This document shows, in pieces, positions 31,606 to 42,881 of a stretch of 64,000 nt of DNA. Source of the DNA: Rhizopus arrhizus (lineage: Eukaryota; Mucoromycota; Mucoromycetes; Mucorales; Rhizopodaceae); assembly GCA_024220505.1 (NCBI GenBank), contig JAKZZE010000023.1, positions 744,001 through 808,000 on the forward strand, written 5' to 3'. Both the position numbers and the translations under genes were made by a program. Below the pieces are notes generated by a model, which worked only from the letters and a program-made list of their open reading frames with translations, searched no databases and was not told where the DNA came from. Every line of letters begins with the position of its first letter. Position 1 is the first letter of the stretch.

Positions 31606-34410
31606 ATGAGCGCCTTATTAGAAGATGTGGACAGTTTTTTAAGTTTAAATATAAAAAGTGTCCAGGATTTAAATCTCGATAAACTTCAAAAGCTCTTGGA
31701 TTCTCAAAAGTCAGAACAAAAAGCACTGGATGCTCAAGTAAGTAAAGTGGCATCATTTTTTTAAAAAAGCACTAAGTGTATGAGGATTTCCATAGCTTAA
31801 TTCATTAACACACGATTCAAAACATACTTTGCACAATGTATTAGAGCAATCTACAACACAACAACGTGACCTTCAAGCATTACTTGGTCAATTAAACGAG
31901 ACAAAGCATAATCTGGATCATTACGAAACTTCCACAGAACTTTTAAATAATTTGACAGGAATAGAAGAAAAGCTTCGACAGGTGGATAATGCTAGAAATT
32001 ATCTAAAGGTCTTGCTTGTTGTTTGTAAATTAAGGTATATGTCAAGTCTATTCACAGCATGCGTTTTTATCTAACCTACCTACTATAGTTCAAACGCTCT
32101 TGAACTTGTAAAGACCGATCCAGAGAAATCGATCGTTCCCTATGAACAACTTGTCAAGTTTGAACAATACATTACACATCAACAAGGCGTCAAGGAAAAT
32201 CATAGTGGCCTTGTTGAGTATTTGAAAAAGAGGCAGACTTATCTTTGGCAAGAACTTTATGCTGTTTTAGTACAGTAAGTTACATAGGAGTTGAATTGTG
32301 GGAGACATGATCTGTATTCACCTCTATGAAAAAAGAAAATTTAAGGATAGTTTAGAAGCAATATCTTGGCCAACGCCTATAAAGCCACCTTATGAACCAG
32401 AACTTAAACAAAAATTGAAAAAGTTTGAAGATAATTTTCGACATTTGATTGTTTTGCAACAATCGTAAGTGAGGTTCATAAACAATATAGAGAGCATGTC
32501 GTTGACTCTTATTTAGTTCTACAGACCAGCAGAGCGTTATCAATCTAAGCCCAATTTCTATCATGCTTGAGGGCCTTTCTTTAAGATTCAAGTATCACTT
32601 TGAAACCTCGAAGCCAACCAACAGACTCGACAAGGTACAGACATAACAAAGATAGTGTCAATAGCTATGCGTAAAATAACCAAGCGTATTAGCCTGAATG
32701 GTATCTGATGCACGTTAAAAATTCAATTGCAGCCCATTTGCCCTTTCTATTAACCACAGTGCAACCAATCATTCATCATATGAAGGATTATTTTGATACA
32801 AAGGTATCTGTCAAGGATCTATTTATTCAAGGCTTATTACAAGATGTGTCAAGAAAGCTCCAAAAGACCATGCCTCAGATTCTTTCTCAACCCAACTTGT
32901 TAAGTCATACAATTCGTCAAGTGCTTGAATTTGACAAGAGTCTGGTAGATGAATTTGCATATGAAAAAAGTACAAGTATATCCGATTTTATATTGGATCA
33001 TTCCATTTGGTTCAGTTCGTGGTTTCAAGCTGAAAAATCATGCAAGTCTTTTATTTTATTTTTTTTCGCCTCCATATACATAAAATACTAATTCTTCAAT
33101 GTGCATCTAGTTTCACAAACAAGATATGATGAGATCATGCTAGACAGACAAGTGTTCGATATCGAGGCCGGCGATGGGTTAAAAAAGACAATCTCATCCG
33201 CTCGTGTGATCAGTTTGTTGGAAAGTGTGACAAATACTTATAGCCTGATGCCACGTCTGGATCACAAACTTCGATTCTTTATCGAGATACAACTTGGTTT
33301 GCTCAGCCAATATCATCAACGTTTATCAAGTGCGATTGATTCATTTGAGGCACTGAGCCTCATACGTTCTGTTCCAGCACCAGGTGCACTTCCTGATGCT
33401 GTAACAGGTGTCATGACAGCCAGTGAGTCGAATGGCACCATATCTGCTTTGCATCGTTTGTATCGTTGGTGGACAAGTGCCAAATCGGTCATTGAAGCAT
33501 TAAAGGATTGGGAAGAAGATGAGGTGAGTTATAAATATATATTTGCTTGATGTTGAACCAGAAGGATAGTTCTTTCTTGATATGCATTTCGAATTCAAAC
33601 AAAACCCAGAAGAAGTAAATGAATTGTTGAAAGAATTGGCATTCACCCAAGATAAAAACAAAATGGTCCATTTGGCCCATTTAGCAGAGACCGAAAGTTT
33701 ATTCACAGATGCACTTGCAGCCTTTGAGCAAATCAGTCAACGTACCGAAAAGATATTTGTCAAGATTGCGATTAAAGAATGGACAAATAATGCAAGAGCT
33801 TATTCTAAAAAGTATGCAACAAGTCAATCTCTGCACATAAGCTGATGTAGTTCATGATAGGAATAATTGGTGGGAATCTGCAGAAGAATCAGAAGAAGTG
33901 TCTGATGAATTATATACACCATTACAAAACTTTAGAATGACATTTAATTATTTACATACAATTTTACCTGAACCAGATTTCCTGTTGGTGTACCGAAACG
34001 CACTCAAGGAGATTGAAGATTGGTATTGGAAATATATCATTACACAAAACCAGTTCTCTGCTGCAGGTGTCTCACAGCTACAAACTGATTTGAAACTAGG
34101 CTTATGGAAAATAGGTCAAAAATGGGTACAAAAACCCGAAAACTTAACAAAAAGGTACTTGTGTTATATTAACGAGTCGTGTGCTCTATCACTTATATAT
34201 TTCCGTAGATTAAAAGAAGCCATCATATTGCTTTCATTACCACTTTCGAATGAAAATGAATCGTGTCAAGAATTAATGAATGCTTTAGTAAAAGATCAGT
34301 TGGAAGCTATTCAGTCCATCTTAAACAAGATAAACATTCAAATTTTAAGCAATGGACAAATACGCGATGTGTTGAGAAGAAGAAATGATATGTTATACAG
34401 TTGGAATTAA
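31606..34410 (+). CDS. RINT1: RINT1/Tip20-family vesicle-tethering protein
   Basis: This is the subunit of the Dsl1/NRZ complex that tethers Golgi-derived vesicles at the ER. The multi-exon gene begins MSALLEDVDSFLSLNIKSV at 31606 and ends RRRNDMLYSWN at 34410, roughly 750 residues. The N-terminal third is coiled coil (LQALLGQLNETKHNLDHYET). The RINT1/Tip20 domain includes PEWYLMHVKNSIAAHLPFLL, MLEGLSLRFKYHFE, FDKSLVDEFAY and FSSWFQAEKSFSQTRYDEIM. It continues LPRLDHKLRFFIEIQLGLL-type helices (here LMPRLDHKLRFFI). The C terminus contains WYWKYIITQNQFSAAG and LNILSNGQIRDVLRRR-like sequence. At least seven short introns are present. It lies 70 bp upstream of the STYX-like gene on the same strand. 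Confidence 0.88.
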
Positions 34411-34479
34411 ATAAAAAATAATAACAGCGGCATAAAAAATATGTTTATTTTTTCTTTCTTTCTTTTTTTCATCCACACT

Positions 34480-35279
34480 ATGCAAACTCCAGCTGACATT
34501 GATTTTTTAGCCACGCCTCATGTTGGCATAGACGATTGGCAATATGAAATGAGACGAGAAATTCAAGAAATTATAGTAAATTTCATTTTAATTGACAGAA
34601 GGAAAAAGAAGAAGAAAAAAAGAAGATTAATATAATGTAAAGCCACATGTGTTTTTAGGTCCCTTTTCAGCTTGTAAAAATATCAGCGAACTTCAACAAA
34701 AGGGCATCACACACATCATGTGCTTCTTTGATCAAGCCGAATCGAGAATATTCCGTACAGACACAGTAGCACAGCATTTCAATTTTCAACAATACATTGT
34801 GAATGATACCATTCTTCAAAACCTCATTCAACATTTTCCGACCGTATCACACACGATTGACAATATAACCTCCACAGGCAAAGTGGTCTTGTGCTGTAAT
34901 GGCGGCATGTCGAGGAGTCCTGCGTTTATGGTTGCTTATGTGATGGAAAAGTATGATTTGGATGCTATTCAAGCCTATCAATTTGTACAAGCAAAAAGAC
35001 TTTGTATTAATCCTAACGACGGGTTTAAATGTCAACTCAAGGTTTGCTTGTGATTGAGATTGTATGCATTTTATTTTTATTAACTTCCTGTGTCTATACC
35101 ATCAGGAATATGAACCGATTTTTAGAGCACGTCGAGGTGTAAAAGAACTGAGTGGGGAAAACAAAAGATCAAGAGATGGAGAGGATGCAGAGTCTTCGAA
35201 AAGATTGCTCCGAGAAAATAGTAGTGGAGAGCAGGGTGAAAATGTAATGACACCTGGTTATAGTTCAATGGTTATGTAA
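34480..35279 (+). CDS. STYX: STYX-like dual-specificity phosphatase family protein
   Basis: Three exons (34480-34575, 34643-35041, 35106-35279) give 222 residues, matching the length of animal STYX. The N terminus WQYEMRREIQEIIPHVFLGPFSAC and the distal CINPNDGFKCQLKEYEPIF are STYX hallmarks. Animal STYX is a pseudophosphatase whose catalytic Cys is Gly. Here the P-loop reads VVLCCNGGMSRSP, so Cys117 is present in a CX5R frame, though the usual preceding His is Cys116. Activity is therefore possible but uncertain. An in-frame ATG at 34441 would add a hydrophobic 13-residue leader. I chose 34480 because homology begins there. The acceptor at 34642 (AAAG) is needed to recover PHVFLGP. Confidence 0.88.
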
Positions 35280-35334
35280 AATTTATAGAAAAAACAAACT
35301 ATCTTTAATAATAATGAATAAGCATCTATTTACA

Positions 35335-37139
35335 TCAAATTTGTTTCTCTTCTTCATCTTCTGCTGTTAATAAAGGTTCAAAACCTTCTAAATTCTTTTC
35401 ATCTTGACTTTGCATATAATAAATTGAAATCATTGAAAAAATAAACATCACAACAAGAACAGCACCCACTGTGAATCCCTTATCTACATTGCATTATGCG
35501 TTAGATTCATTTAAACAACAAGAACAAGTTTTTCACCGTACGATAATAAGGTGCATCTGTCACTGGCCATAATAACAGTGACGTCCATGCCCAGGTAAGA
35601 GAAGAAGATGTGTTCATAATTGCAATAGCCATTGCTCTTACTTGCATATTGGGTGATATAATCTCAGTTGCCCATGTCATAACAACCTATTCAAACTGTG
35701 AATACTTGCAACATGTAGTCTTCATATACTATGTACTTACTGACGTGAGCGAGCCTAATCCAGCATGCGTCATTAAAAAGGCAAAGTATAATATAGCAAG
35801 CGGTTGTATAAATGCAGACAACATGCTAAACATAAATAAGCTTTCTCTTCATGTTCTTTATCTACATATCCCTTACCTTATGCCGACAAGGCCAAAGAAT
35901 GCAGGTATTATAATACACCAAAGCCGCGTACGATGTCTATCGCTTATAAACCCATTACATAGACCTGCAATCATGGTAACAAGTGTATCTGGCTATAAAC
36001 ACAAGTTAGAAAAGTACATTTCACTCAGGTTGAGCTTACAGTGGTCATAAGATTAGCAGTAACAGAGTCGTACCCTAATTTCTTTATAACGATACCGAGT
36101 ACATGTGCAGCACCCATGGCAGTATGTAATGAGGCCCAACCAAAGACAAAGGCATATAGATATTTATTCTTTACTAATAACTTGACTCTTTCCATCTTTG
36201 TCAATTTAACATCCTCTGGTGATTGCTGCTGCTGCATTCTTTGTAAAGCGATCCACTTTTCTCTTTCACTTAACCATTGTGTATCATGAGGATAATCAGG
36301 TAAATACCGATATCCAAGATACGCTAATAACAGAGTGATAGAGGCATCAAATAAAAACATCCAACGCCATCTAATAAGAATCAGCAGTTTAATTTCATAT
36401 GGTCTTTTATTAAACAAAAGATTTACCCACTGATACCAAGGATACCATCCATGGTCTTTAGCATGATAGCCTGTACAACACCACTCAATCCACTTCCAAA
36501 TGATCCAAAGATAGTTAATAAAGCCAATCTTTTCCCCAACTCTTTCTTGGTATACCAAGTACCAATTAAAAAGACAATCTATGAAAACATCAGTTCCATG
36601 TAAAAAGAGGCTTAGTTTTACACCTACGCCTGGGTAGAAGCCTGCTTCAGCCAGACCCAGCAGGAATCGAATCACGTACACATTTTCTACAGATTGAACA
36701 CATGCCATAATCACTGTTAGCACACACCAGATGAGTTCTAATGCAGGAAGGTATCTTGATGGTCTCGTGTATGAAAGTAATACATTGGATGGTAATTGCA
36801 TACTAAGAAAAGGAAAGAGGGAGGTTGATGAATCAAGTTGATGGTGACGATGGAATTAATATTTACGATAAATAGCCCATCATAAACAGCACACCCATCC
36901 AATTATATTCAATGCCTGCTACATGTAATTCTTCTTCCATTCCACTTATAAATGCACTGGCTATAAAATATGGGTTACCTAAGCTGCTTATTTCGAGTGA
37001 TTTCAATTTTACACAAATTTGTATTATCCAACGTCTTTATTAAATTACCAAGCATGGCAAATAATAATAATCTTTTATCCAGTCTATGGACTAATTCACT
37101 TTCTTCGATTCTATCCAGCTTCTCTTCTTCCATGCTCAT
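35335..37139 (-). CDS. Dal5-type MFS anion:cation symporter
   Basis: This is a major facilitator transporter of the anion:cation symporter (allantoate/pantothenate/nicotinate permease) group. The gene starts at ATG 37139 (MSMEEEKLDRIEESELVHRLDKRLLL) and has about eight introns. Landmarks are LDNTNLSSAFISGMEEELH and YNWMGVLFMMGYLS (helix 1-2 region), MQLPSNVLLSYTRPSRYLP, FLLGLAEAGFYPGI and the GTWYTKKELGKR signature loop. Then come GISGWRWMFLFDASITLLLA, LPDYPHDTQWLSEREKWIAL and WATEIISPNMQVRAMAIAIMN. The C terminus is acidic. The substrate is unknown. The stop lies only 56 bp from the convergent STYX-like stop, so the two 3' ends probably overlap as transcripts. Confidence 0.88.
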
Positions 37140-37696
37140 TTTTATTTTTAAAGAAAAGAAAAGTAAAAAAAAATGAAAAAAAAAAAAAGTTGGCTTATCA
37201 CTGATGCATAATAAAGATAAACAGTTTCACAAATGATACAAGCTCAGAAGAAGCCAAAGAGAAACACGCTTCCTTCATACTCTAGATGATCTCAATAGTA
37301 GCTTGAGAATGTAAATAATAGCATAATAGCCTATTTTCCTATAAAGCCATTTTTAGATCCTTCTTTTTTGTAGCGCGAAAGCAACACATAAAAGAAGCAT
37401 GTGATGTTTCAGCCCATTAGACCTGTCAATTTAGTTGGCGAACGGTGGTGAGTATAACAGATAATAGATCCAACACATGCGAATAAGCTTTTATTAATCA
37501 AGCTCTTAATAGAGCTTCTAAATAAATAAGATGTTGGCTTTTTTCTTTAAAAAAAGAATATAAGCCTTCGTAAAATTAATTTAACAATTGCTAAATTTAG
37601 CAATCACTGCGGACAAATAAATTTAAAACAAAATTATAGAAAACTTCAAATAATAACAAACAATCACATTGTGCTTTTTTTATAACTTTAATAAAT
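37140..37696. other. intergenic, no gene seen
   Basis: This is the spacer between the permease start and the glutamine synthetase-like stop. It is AT-rich with a poly-A tract near 37166-37189. It presumably holds the permease promoter. Confidence 0.5.
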
Positions 37697-39288
37697 TTAT
37701 ATGAGTTCCATATAACGCTTCAACTCATAATCAGTTACTGCATTTTGCCATAAGTTCCATTCATGCTTTCTTGTACTAACGTAATGATTCACAAAATCGT
37801 CACCTAGCACTTTACGTGCCACTGAGTCCTTTTCATCCATGGTGACTATGGCTTCTTGAAGTGTACGTGCCAGTCGTTGGTTATTAGAGACATCCTGGAT
37901 TGTAGAGCTTGCTTCGCATGGTAAGGACTGTTGTGTCTTTATGCCCCAATAACCACACTTTAATACAGCGGCTAATGCTAAATGAGGATTGATATCTGCT
38001 CCTGACACTCTCTGTTCAGAAAAGAATTAGTCTAGAAGCATCATCTTTGATTTGTTTATTTTTTTACCATTTCTATTCGAGTTGCAGCCGCAGAGGTTGC
38101 TGGTGGGGCAATCACACGTACTGCACAGTGACGAGAATCAAGACCCCATGAAACGCTAACAGGAGCCCAATAATTTTCAACTAATCTCTTATAGCTACAA
38201 CCCGATCAGATCCTTCCTTTCCTCTGTAAGCTTTTTCTACTTACCTATTCACAGTGGGTGCTAAAATGGCCAAAATACTAGGTAATCCCTTCAGGACACC
38301 TGCCAAAAACCAAATCATATTTTTTGTCATATGGGGTATATCACTTGGTTCACCAACCGCAAAGACATTCTCACCTTGGGTATTTTTTAAACTAAAGTGC
38401 ATATGCCCTGAGCAACCAGGCATATCACCATAAGGCTTTGCCATAAAAGAAGCCATGATATTGTGCTTTTTGGCGATTTGCTTCATCGAAGTCTTGAATA
38501 ACGTTGCTCGATCACCCGACTCCTTGGCTTCATCGTACAAGACAGCTGCTTCAAACACACCGGGACCTGTCTCGGTATGCCAACTCTCGATGTCTACCTT
38601 GAAATCACTTAACCAATCAAATGCATTATAATAGAATTCTTGATTTTCAAGAGGACGTAAGATGGAATAACCACACATGCCCAAGGTAAGTGGTTTGGGC
38701 GATGCATGGCCTTTTTCTGTTAAACTTTCTGTTGTTTCTAGTGAACTCTATTAGACATGACCAAGATTGAAACTATCCCTCTTCCTCCTTACCTTTAAAG
38801 CAAAAGAATTCAAACTCGACACCACAGTAAGCCTTCATGCCCAATGTTTCAAAATCATCCACAGCACTTTTCAACACGTTGCGAGGACAGCAATAAAGTG
38901 GTTTACCTGTCTTGGGATGATATAGATTCAATAAAAAGAAAGGAACATTGTCTTCCCAGGGAATACGACGATATGAGTTCAAATCAACCTTGGCAATGAA
39001 ATCATAATAAGAAGACTCCTCTCCTGCAAATTCAATGGGTGTCGTATAGTTTTTATCTTGAATATCCCAGCCAAACGTAACAGAACAAAATCCTAAAATA
39101 CATGTGTTGGTATTTACAGATCATTTCGATTCGGATACTTTACCAAAACCGTCCTTGGCAACTTGAAGAAATTTCTTTTTGTGCATTATTTTACCACGTA
39201 ATACACCATCAATATCGACAGCGGCTACTTTAACTCGTCTATCATTTGCGAGTTCTTGTTCGAGGTTATCCAATGTTAATGTGGTCAT
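37697..39288 (-). CDS. glutamine synthetase-like enzyme (GSI/FluG-related)
   Basis: This is an ATP-dependent glutamate-amine ligase fold. Exons join from ATG 39288 (MTTLTLDNLEQELANDRRVK) to the stop at 37697, about 460 residues, with five short introns. The N-terminal beta-grasp domain has VAAVDIDGVLRGKIM and FCSVTFGWDIQD. The catalytic domain has RRIPWEDNVPFFLLNLYHP, YCGVEFEFFCF (metal-binding Glu), ESWHTETGPGVFEAAV, MPGCSGHMHFSLKN (metal His) and SWGLDSRHCAVRVI (Arg). The end is ADINPHLALAAVLKCGYWGI. This is the type I-like class, not the classical eukaryotic GSII. Relatives include FluG C-terminal domains and gamma-glutamyl-polyamine or -amine ligases. The acceptor amine is therefore open. 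Confidence 0.85.
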
Positions 39289-41440
39289 TATTCTAAAAAT
39301 AAAGGTACGCGAAAGAAAAAAAAAAAGATAAGAAAAAGTGGATTTGCCATGTTTTTATGTTTTGCTTTCATGTTCTGAGTTTAAATCAAATTGCATGACG
39401 AAAGGAAAAAAAATGCAGTGATGCGATGTTACACGATGGCGATAGACTATTTAAAAATATCTTGAAAACACAGTTTATATGAGATAAATGTAAGATGACA
39501 AGCTTTATGTATTTTACATGTTATGTATAAAGTAGTAGCAAAAAGAAAAAGGGTATTTCACTATGATATTCTTTTGTATTTTTATTATCAATTAAAAAAT
39601 CTTGGATACACAACTACACATTACGATAGTAGTCTCTTATTAAGCTATATGAACAAGATAAGTTTTGGTGAACCCCCTTTTAAAACTCTATTTTCAATCA
39701 AGGATATGGAAAACGTTACACGGAATGAGTCACTTTACCCACATTTCCTTTTATTAACCTTTTATGTATATGTGTGAAAAACGAACAATGCTGATTGAAA
39801 AGTTCATACACTATTTTTACTATAGCAAAATTCAAATGATTTGAGTGCCCATTTAGTTGCAATTAAACAATTCATGCTAGTATGATGCAGAGCCTCTTAA
39901 ATTAACGAAGCTTTAATCATGTTCTATCTTGCTAAAAAATCATTAAAGACGTCCATTTTATAATAATAACAAGGATGAATTCTAACTTATTTTTAATAGC
40001 AAAACACTGTAAGCTTTTTTTTTTTTCAATCTCAATAAAGGCTTGTGTTTTTTTATCTCTTTTGTGATTATATAACTAATTGCAAGTTTAAAAATACACT
40101 GAATAGCATATATACGAATTCATCATGAATAAAAGATGTTGTTGGGACACAAGGATCATTTTGCTGCTAAATATTGTCAGTATAATGGTTACAGTCATAA
40201 TTTCAGCTCCAAAAGAAAAGCAAATGATTGAGGATGCCGTTTATTCTCTTGTAGTACATTGTGATTGAAATATTTTGCTTGTTAAACTTTGATACAGCCA
40301 TTAGACATGCTTGGGTACTCACAGCTGATGCGAGGAGACATGTGTGAATAAAATGCAAAGACTTGGCTATCAAAGGAGAGAAGATAAAACTTGAATAATC
40401 ACCATGGTTGGATGATAGAATCTTTATTAGTTAGATTTTTCAAATGAGAAAGTAAGGGATTCATGTACTTTATACTTACGTATCTTAAGAAGGTTGTTTC
40501 TTATGGAAAATATAAAAAATAAATGCTAAAAGTCATTATGAATAAATCATGCTCTTTTATGTATCCTTTAGAAAGGATTATAAAATTAAACACGGTATTT
40601 TCCATTCATTCGAGCTATCTCAACCTATTCTAAATTTAAACGTTATAAATCAAAAACCCTATGGTTTTTTTTATACAAATGCAAGTACGGTATACTAATC
40701 AAGTTTTGTATACAAAATAAATTGCATTATTAATGCATCCTTAATACATTTTCTTCTTGAAGACCCTCTCATAGAACTAGCTTCTTAAAGCAATGAAAAG
40801 GTTGCATGTACCACGAAATATTTTTTAAAGAAAAAGAATGGAACTCAGCATAAACCTTCTGGGTTGCTTATTTCAACATACAAAATCACTACAGGATTTT
40901 CACTGAAACTACGTTCAAATCCATTTGTATTCACCATGTGTGACATATGATTTTACTACTTGTTAAAGTTGAACTTGGGTTTTAAAAAAGTAGACTGGAC
41001 TGAAGACTTATGTTTACTGTATTATTTTATTGGAAAAAAAAAAAACATTGACAGCTTTGATCAAAAGTAAATAAATTTATTCGGCTAAATCAATAATAGC
41101 CTTGCGCCAAGAAAGCACAGTTGACAGAAGGGCAGCAAACGATTTGAGGTTGGATGCGTTATTTGGGACAGTTCTATTACAAGAAGTAAAATGAATTTTG
41201 ATATTGAAGATTGGCAAGGGATTAAGTAGAAGACTCATTATTCGATATTCCCATTTATTCTGTTTATGTATTTTTTTTTTGTATAGCAAAGTGCATTGTT
41301 ATAAGGATAAAACAAAAGATTTACGAGATGGAAACTGAATTGAGCAATATGTTGTTAATCAAAGCTGATTTGCATATTTATGATTATTTACATAGAAAAA
41401 CAGCCCCTTTCAACAAAGCACATTAGGTACTCTCCAACTT
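39289..41440. other. intergenic, mostly no gene seen
   Basis: These 2.1 kb of AT-rich sequence lie upstream of the glutamine synthetase-like gene. An 84-codon plus-strand frame at 39523 has no recognisable feature. The only candidate worth naming is the 47-codon frame at 40125, listed separately. Homopolymers occur near 40017-40027 and 41034-41044. Confidence 0.45.
40125..40268 (+). CDS. small hydrophobic ORF, uncertain
   Basis: This 47-codon ATG frame begins MNKRCCWDTR, followed by a strong hydrophobic segment, IILLLNIVSIMVTVIISA, and a short polar tail. It reads like a signal anchor, or the first exon of a small membrane protein with a CC-rich start. TATA-like ATATATA lies just upstream at about 40108-40114. 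No clear donor or downstream exon was found and I do not recognise the family. It may be a relic or chance. Confidence 0.25.
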   Translation: MNKRCCWDTRIILLLNIVSIMVTVIISAPKEKQMIEDAVYSLVVHCD

Positions 41441-41469
41441 CCAGAAATCAAAATGTTACCGAGCAAAGG

Positions 41470-41830
41470 CTGAAAATGTAGTAAATGCTCTCAGAGTCCC
41501 GCTTTATTTTTCATATCTGTTTCAAGTGCTGGCTACCATATAAATTCATTTTTTTGGTGGGAGGGTATCATTGTAAAGTACTTCTTGAGCTGTGTAGGCC
41601 AGGATGAGTTTGTTGATGGGCAGGCACTTACCGCATTTTCAGCCTTTGCTTCGGCAACATTTTGATTTTGTATTTTCTCTACATAGTCTTGTAGGTGAAC
41701 TGAGGCTGTACCGCCTGCCTTGGTTGTATACTTGACTGATGTCTTGTTGTCGGTTAAAACCTTTCTGTAACTTGGCCCGTGTAATTTTGGAGCAAAATAA
41801 ATGTTCATCAACTCTTATGTTGATTGGCAA
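41470..41830 (-). mobile_element. DIRS-type remnant, copy 3 (RNase H end plus terminal repeat)
   Basis: The minus strand encodes TSVKYTTKAGGTASVHLQDY, which matches the RNase H tail seen in the 55-59 kb copy (ALKYTTKSG). The plus strand at 41470-41515 carries the DIRS terminal motif (AATGCTCTCAGAGTCCCGCTT, TTATTTTTC). That motif begins the other two copies in direct orientation. This fits a minus-oriented DIRS whose inverted 3' terminal repeat lies at the left. Everything between RNase H and that repeat is missing. Confidence 0.6.
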
Positions 41831-42881
41831 CAGTTGCTCTTCTTTTGCTCAAAATCCATGAGTTTGGTTCATAGGATGGCTCATGTGCTTTAGATATATT
41901 CACACTTAACACTAAGCTGTCAATTTACGAATAAGAATGATTGAGCTTAAATATAATTATTTTCGTTTTTAGATTTTAAAGTATATAATGTTCAGCCGAT
42001 TGGAGACCCCGAGTGTTGATAAAAAGGACAACTCGATGTACTATGATGACCCATGGTTTTTAAAACCACATTCTTTAGTCTCATAACCCAAACTGCAAGG
42101 GCAAAAATAAAAGAGAAAAAGAACTTTTCTCTTAAACTTACACGAATTAAAAAAAAGTCCGCGTCCCAGACGAACAGTCGAGCAATTTTACAGAAAAAAA
42201 ATTTTTTTTTAAGCTTCAGAAGTAGACTTTTGCTATATTTCAATTCAAGTTGTGGGTTATCTTTGCTTGGGTGTCTGAAAGTTTTCAAAGAATATCATGT
42301 GTATCTGGATTGAATCTCGGGAATTTTTATGGTTATTGAACAAAAGGAAAAAGCTTATTTTTAAAATAAAAACAAAAAAAATGTAAACTTTGGCTTTTTA
42401 ATAAAACAAAATGAAAAGATCTTACAAATAGATCTTTATATTCCTTTGTTTACTTTTGATGTTGAATGAATAAATCAATTTTGATATAAATTCAAATTTC
42501 AGGGTATTTGGATGTAGACTTTTGCATCAAGGTTCAATGTTATGATCAGCAATTGAAAAACCTCGAGATTCTAACTGAATTACTGTCAAAAAAGGAGTTA
42601 TAGTAACAGCACTCGATGAAAAATCCTTTTAGATAATGTTTAATTACACTAGGCTCTTTCAACTAAAGAAAAAAGGTTCAAAATAATCGAGATTCATCCA
42701 TGTCAATTCAATATTTGATCTAACTTACAGGGAACTCAAACGCAGCCTGGAATTTATTCTTTTAACCAACTCCGATTTTAGGTGAACTTCCAAAGTCCTT
42801 TTTCTTTTGACAAGATAATTTATTAATAATATATCAGTAATATAGAATTTAGAAAAGAACAAAATAATAAAAGACTGTTAT
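41831..42881. other. intergenic, no gene seen
   Basis: This AT-rich spacer lies downstream of the Kelch-BTB gene. Short frames at 41992-42313 occur on both strands over an A/T-rich tract and are not credible. Confidence 0.5.

Noticed and set aside
34441..34479. Upstream ATG of the STYX-like gene as start
   Set aside because: It would add a Phe-rich leader absent from the family. Similarity to STYX begins at the ATG at 34480. It cannot be excluded without transcript data.
39523..39777. 84-codon plus-strand ORF in the gap after glutamine synthetase-like gene
   Set aside because: AT-rich codons, no conserved motif, no splice partners and no promoter signal make it indistinguishable from chance.
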